In this document: in pieces, positions 5,173 to 6,358 of the stretch
Position numbering within the stretch: the first letter of the stretch is position 1
Layout of the letters: every line of letters begins with the position of its first letter
NCBI GenBank assembly: GCA_016650415.1
Contig: JAENVU010000368.1
Coordinates: 1 to 6,358, forward strand
DNA from: Acidimicrobiia bacterium
GTDB lineage: Bacteria > Actinomycetota > Acidimicrobiia > IMCC26256 > JAENVU01
Reading direction: 5' to 3'
Length of the DNA stretch: 6,358 nt
Notes under the pieces: model-generated
The model's database searches: none
What the model was told of the DNA's origin: nothing
Seen by the model: only the letters and a program-made list of their open reading frames with translations
Program-made: the position numbers and the translations under genes

Positions 5173-6358
5173 GTGAACCTCAAAGAGGCAGCCAGTCGGT
5201 TGGAAGTGCATTACCAGACTGCGTACAAATGGGTGCAGTCCGGTGCACTCGGGGCAACCCGCGTGGGGGGCCGGTACGAGGTGACCGAGGCCGCCGTCGA
5301 ACGGCTGGCGGCCCGGCGGCGCGCCGCCCGTACGGACGGGATCCCGATCGCCGGCGAGCGAGAGTCCTTCGTTGCCCGCGATGACCTCCTGGCCGAGTTC
5401 GCGACGATGGCGATGGAGCCCTTCTTGAGCCTCCGTTCGGTCGCCGCGTTCGCGACTCGGCGCGGCGCCGAACTCTTCGGCGATCTCTGTGTCGTCATGT
5501 TGTTGGGTGAAAACGGCGTGCCCGGATTCGTCACGGTCGAGGACCCGGACGCGGGGCGAGCCGCGGAAATCCGGGCGATCATCGATCTGCTCGGACAGGT
5601 GTCGGTGGAGTTCGGGAGTGCACTCTCGACGTTCGTGCCGGAGAACGTGCTCCGGGTGTCGCACGTACCCCAGGACGAGTTCCGAGACCGAATGCGACCA
5701 GAGATCCGTCGCCACCTCACGCTCCGTCCGATCCGGAGCCTGTTGGTGGCACCACTGGAGTGCGAGGGCCAACGGCTCGGGGGGCTGACCCTCGCACGGA
5801 GTGAATCCGATCGGCCCTACACCAAGGAGGACGAAGCCTTCGTTCGGCGGATGGCCGAAGGCCTCGGCCCGCTCATCCAAGCCGCGGCGGATGTCCAGCT
5901 CTCCTTTCGGCTGCGCGGCAATCTGGTGGCCGGCCTCAAGGATCTCATCGCCCGAAATCCCGGACCGGACGGGGTACCGGAGGAAGCCGTCGAGGAACTG
6001 TTCCGCCGTCATGCGGCCGACAGCCGGCTCGCGGTCACGCTGCTCGACGCGGACCGCCGATTCCTGGCCGCCAACGACGCGGTCGGTGAGATCGCCGGCG
6101 TGAGTTCGCCGCCCATCAAGGGCCGCTCCTTCGCGTCGTATACCGATCCGCGGGACCAGGAAGCGGATCAAGCGAGCTTCGCCCCGCTCATTTCGGGCGA
6201 GCTCGACTTCGTGGACCTCAACGTCCGGCGCCTGGACCTGGAAGACGGTGATGAATACGCCTACACCTCGCACCGGGCGGCGGTGCGAGGGCCGGACGCC
6301 CGTTTGCGGTACTTCGTCACGGTCGTGCGGAGTCGCCGCATGGCCCAGCCCGACGATA
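5173..6358 (+). CDS. HTH-GAF-PAS regulatory protein, C-terminus cut by window end
   Basis: 395 codons are present and the frame is open at the right edge. Domains: an excisionase/MerR-like HTH at about 1-50 (NLKEAASRL, then HYQTAYKWVQSGAL as recognition helix, then GGRYEVTEAAVERL); a GAF domain at about 85-240 (core AELFGDLCVVMLL, later SLLVAPLECEGQRLGGLTLAR); and a PAS domain at about 283-388 (LAVTLLDADRRFLAANDAV ... RYFVTVVRS). The layout is a transcription factor controlled by small-molecule binding or by the redox state of its sensor domains; the ligand is unknown. GTG at 5173 puts NLKEAA at the usual start of this HTH. GTG at 5161 or 5164 would add only 3-4 residues, and no start has a good Shine-Dalgarno. 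The minus-strand ORF across this region is a shadow without domain features. It is divergent from the signal-less binding protein and probably works with it (inference). A further output domain may lie beyond the edge. Confidence 0.9.
   Translation, partial: MNLKEAASRLEVHYQTAYKWVQSGALGATRVGGRYEVTEAAVERLAARRRAARTDGIPIAGERESFVARDDLLAEFATMAMEPFLSLRSVAAFATRRGAELFGDLCVVMLLGENGVPGFVTVEDPDAGRAAEIRAIIDLLGQVSVEFGSALSTFVPENVLRVSHVPQDEFRDRMRPEIRRHLTLRPIRSLLVAPLECEGQRLGGLTLARSESDRPYTKEDEAFVRRMAEGLGPLIQAAADVQLSFRLRGNLVAGLKDLIARNPGPDGVPEEAVEELFRRHAADSRLAVTLLDADRRFLAANDAVGEIAGVSSPPIKGRSFASYTDPRDQEADQASFAPLISGELDFVDLNVRRLDLEDGDEYAYTSHRAAVRGPDARLRYFVTVVRSRRMAQPDD

Noticed and set aside
5092..6273. Minus-strand open frame (393 codons) opposite the HTH-GAF-PAS gene
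   Set aside because: The plus frame shows HTH, GAF and PAS sequence features; the minus frame shows none and is a GC-bias shadow.

Overview
The window is GC-rich, densely packed bacterial DNA of actinobacterial character. This rests on the base composition, frequent GTG starts, two starts that look leaderless, and a short HTH of the 'HYQTAYKWV' kind in front of GAF and PAS domains. An Acidimicrobiia-like source is my guess, not something the sequence proves. There are eight protein genes, two of them cut by the window ends. I see no RNA genes, mobile elements or CRISPR.

Left half (1-3861): a flavin/electron-transfer cluster around a divergent promoter. On the minus strand, an OmpR-type response regulator (1696-2391) and its sensor histidine kinase (590-1699) overlap by ATGA. 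They are followed by apbE, the FAD:protein FMN transferase, whose N-terminal 175 residues lie in the window (1-525). On the plus strand are two small single-membrane-span, Ala/Thr-rich proteins (2549-2842 and 2835-3272, overlapping by 8 bases). Next comes a five-helix ferric-reductase-like haem membrane protein (3301-3861). ApbE attaches FMN covalently to carrier proteins, and ferric-reductase-like haem proteins pass electrons across the membrane, often to such carriers. The cluster therefore reads as a two-component-controlled transmembrane redox module. No FMN-binding carrier is visible here; it may lie beyond the left edge. A 19-bp tandem box (TTCAC-type, 11-bp period) occurs in the divergent promoter and again just upstream of apbE, which makes it a candidate binding site of the response regulator.

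Right half (3907-6358): a second divergent pair. On the minus strand is a type I periplasmic-binding-protein fold (3907-4980) with no signal peptide or lipobox. On the plus strand is an HTH-GAF-PAS regulator (from 5173, cut by the right edge). The 192-base region between them carries inverted repeats and an imperfect direct repeat at both promoter ends. The pair looks more like a cytoplasmic ligand sensor with a regulator than an ABC importer. The short convergent gap at 3862-3906 holds a possible weak two-way terminator.
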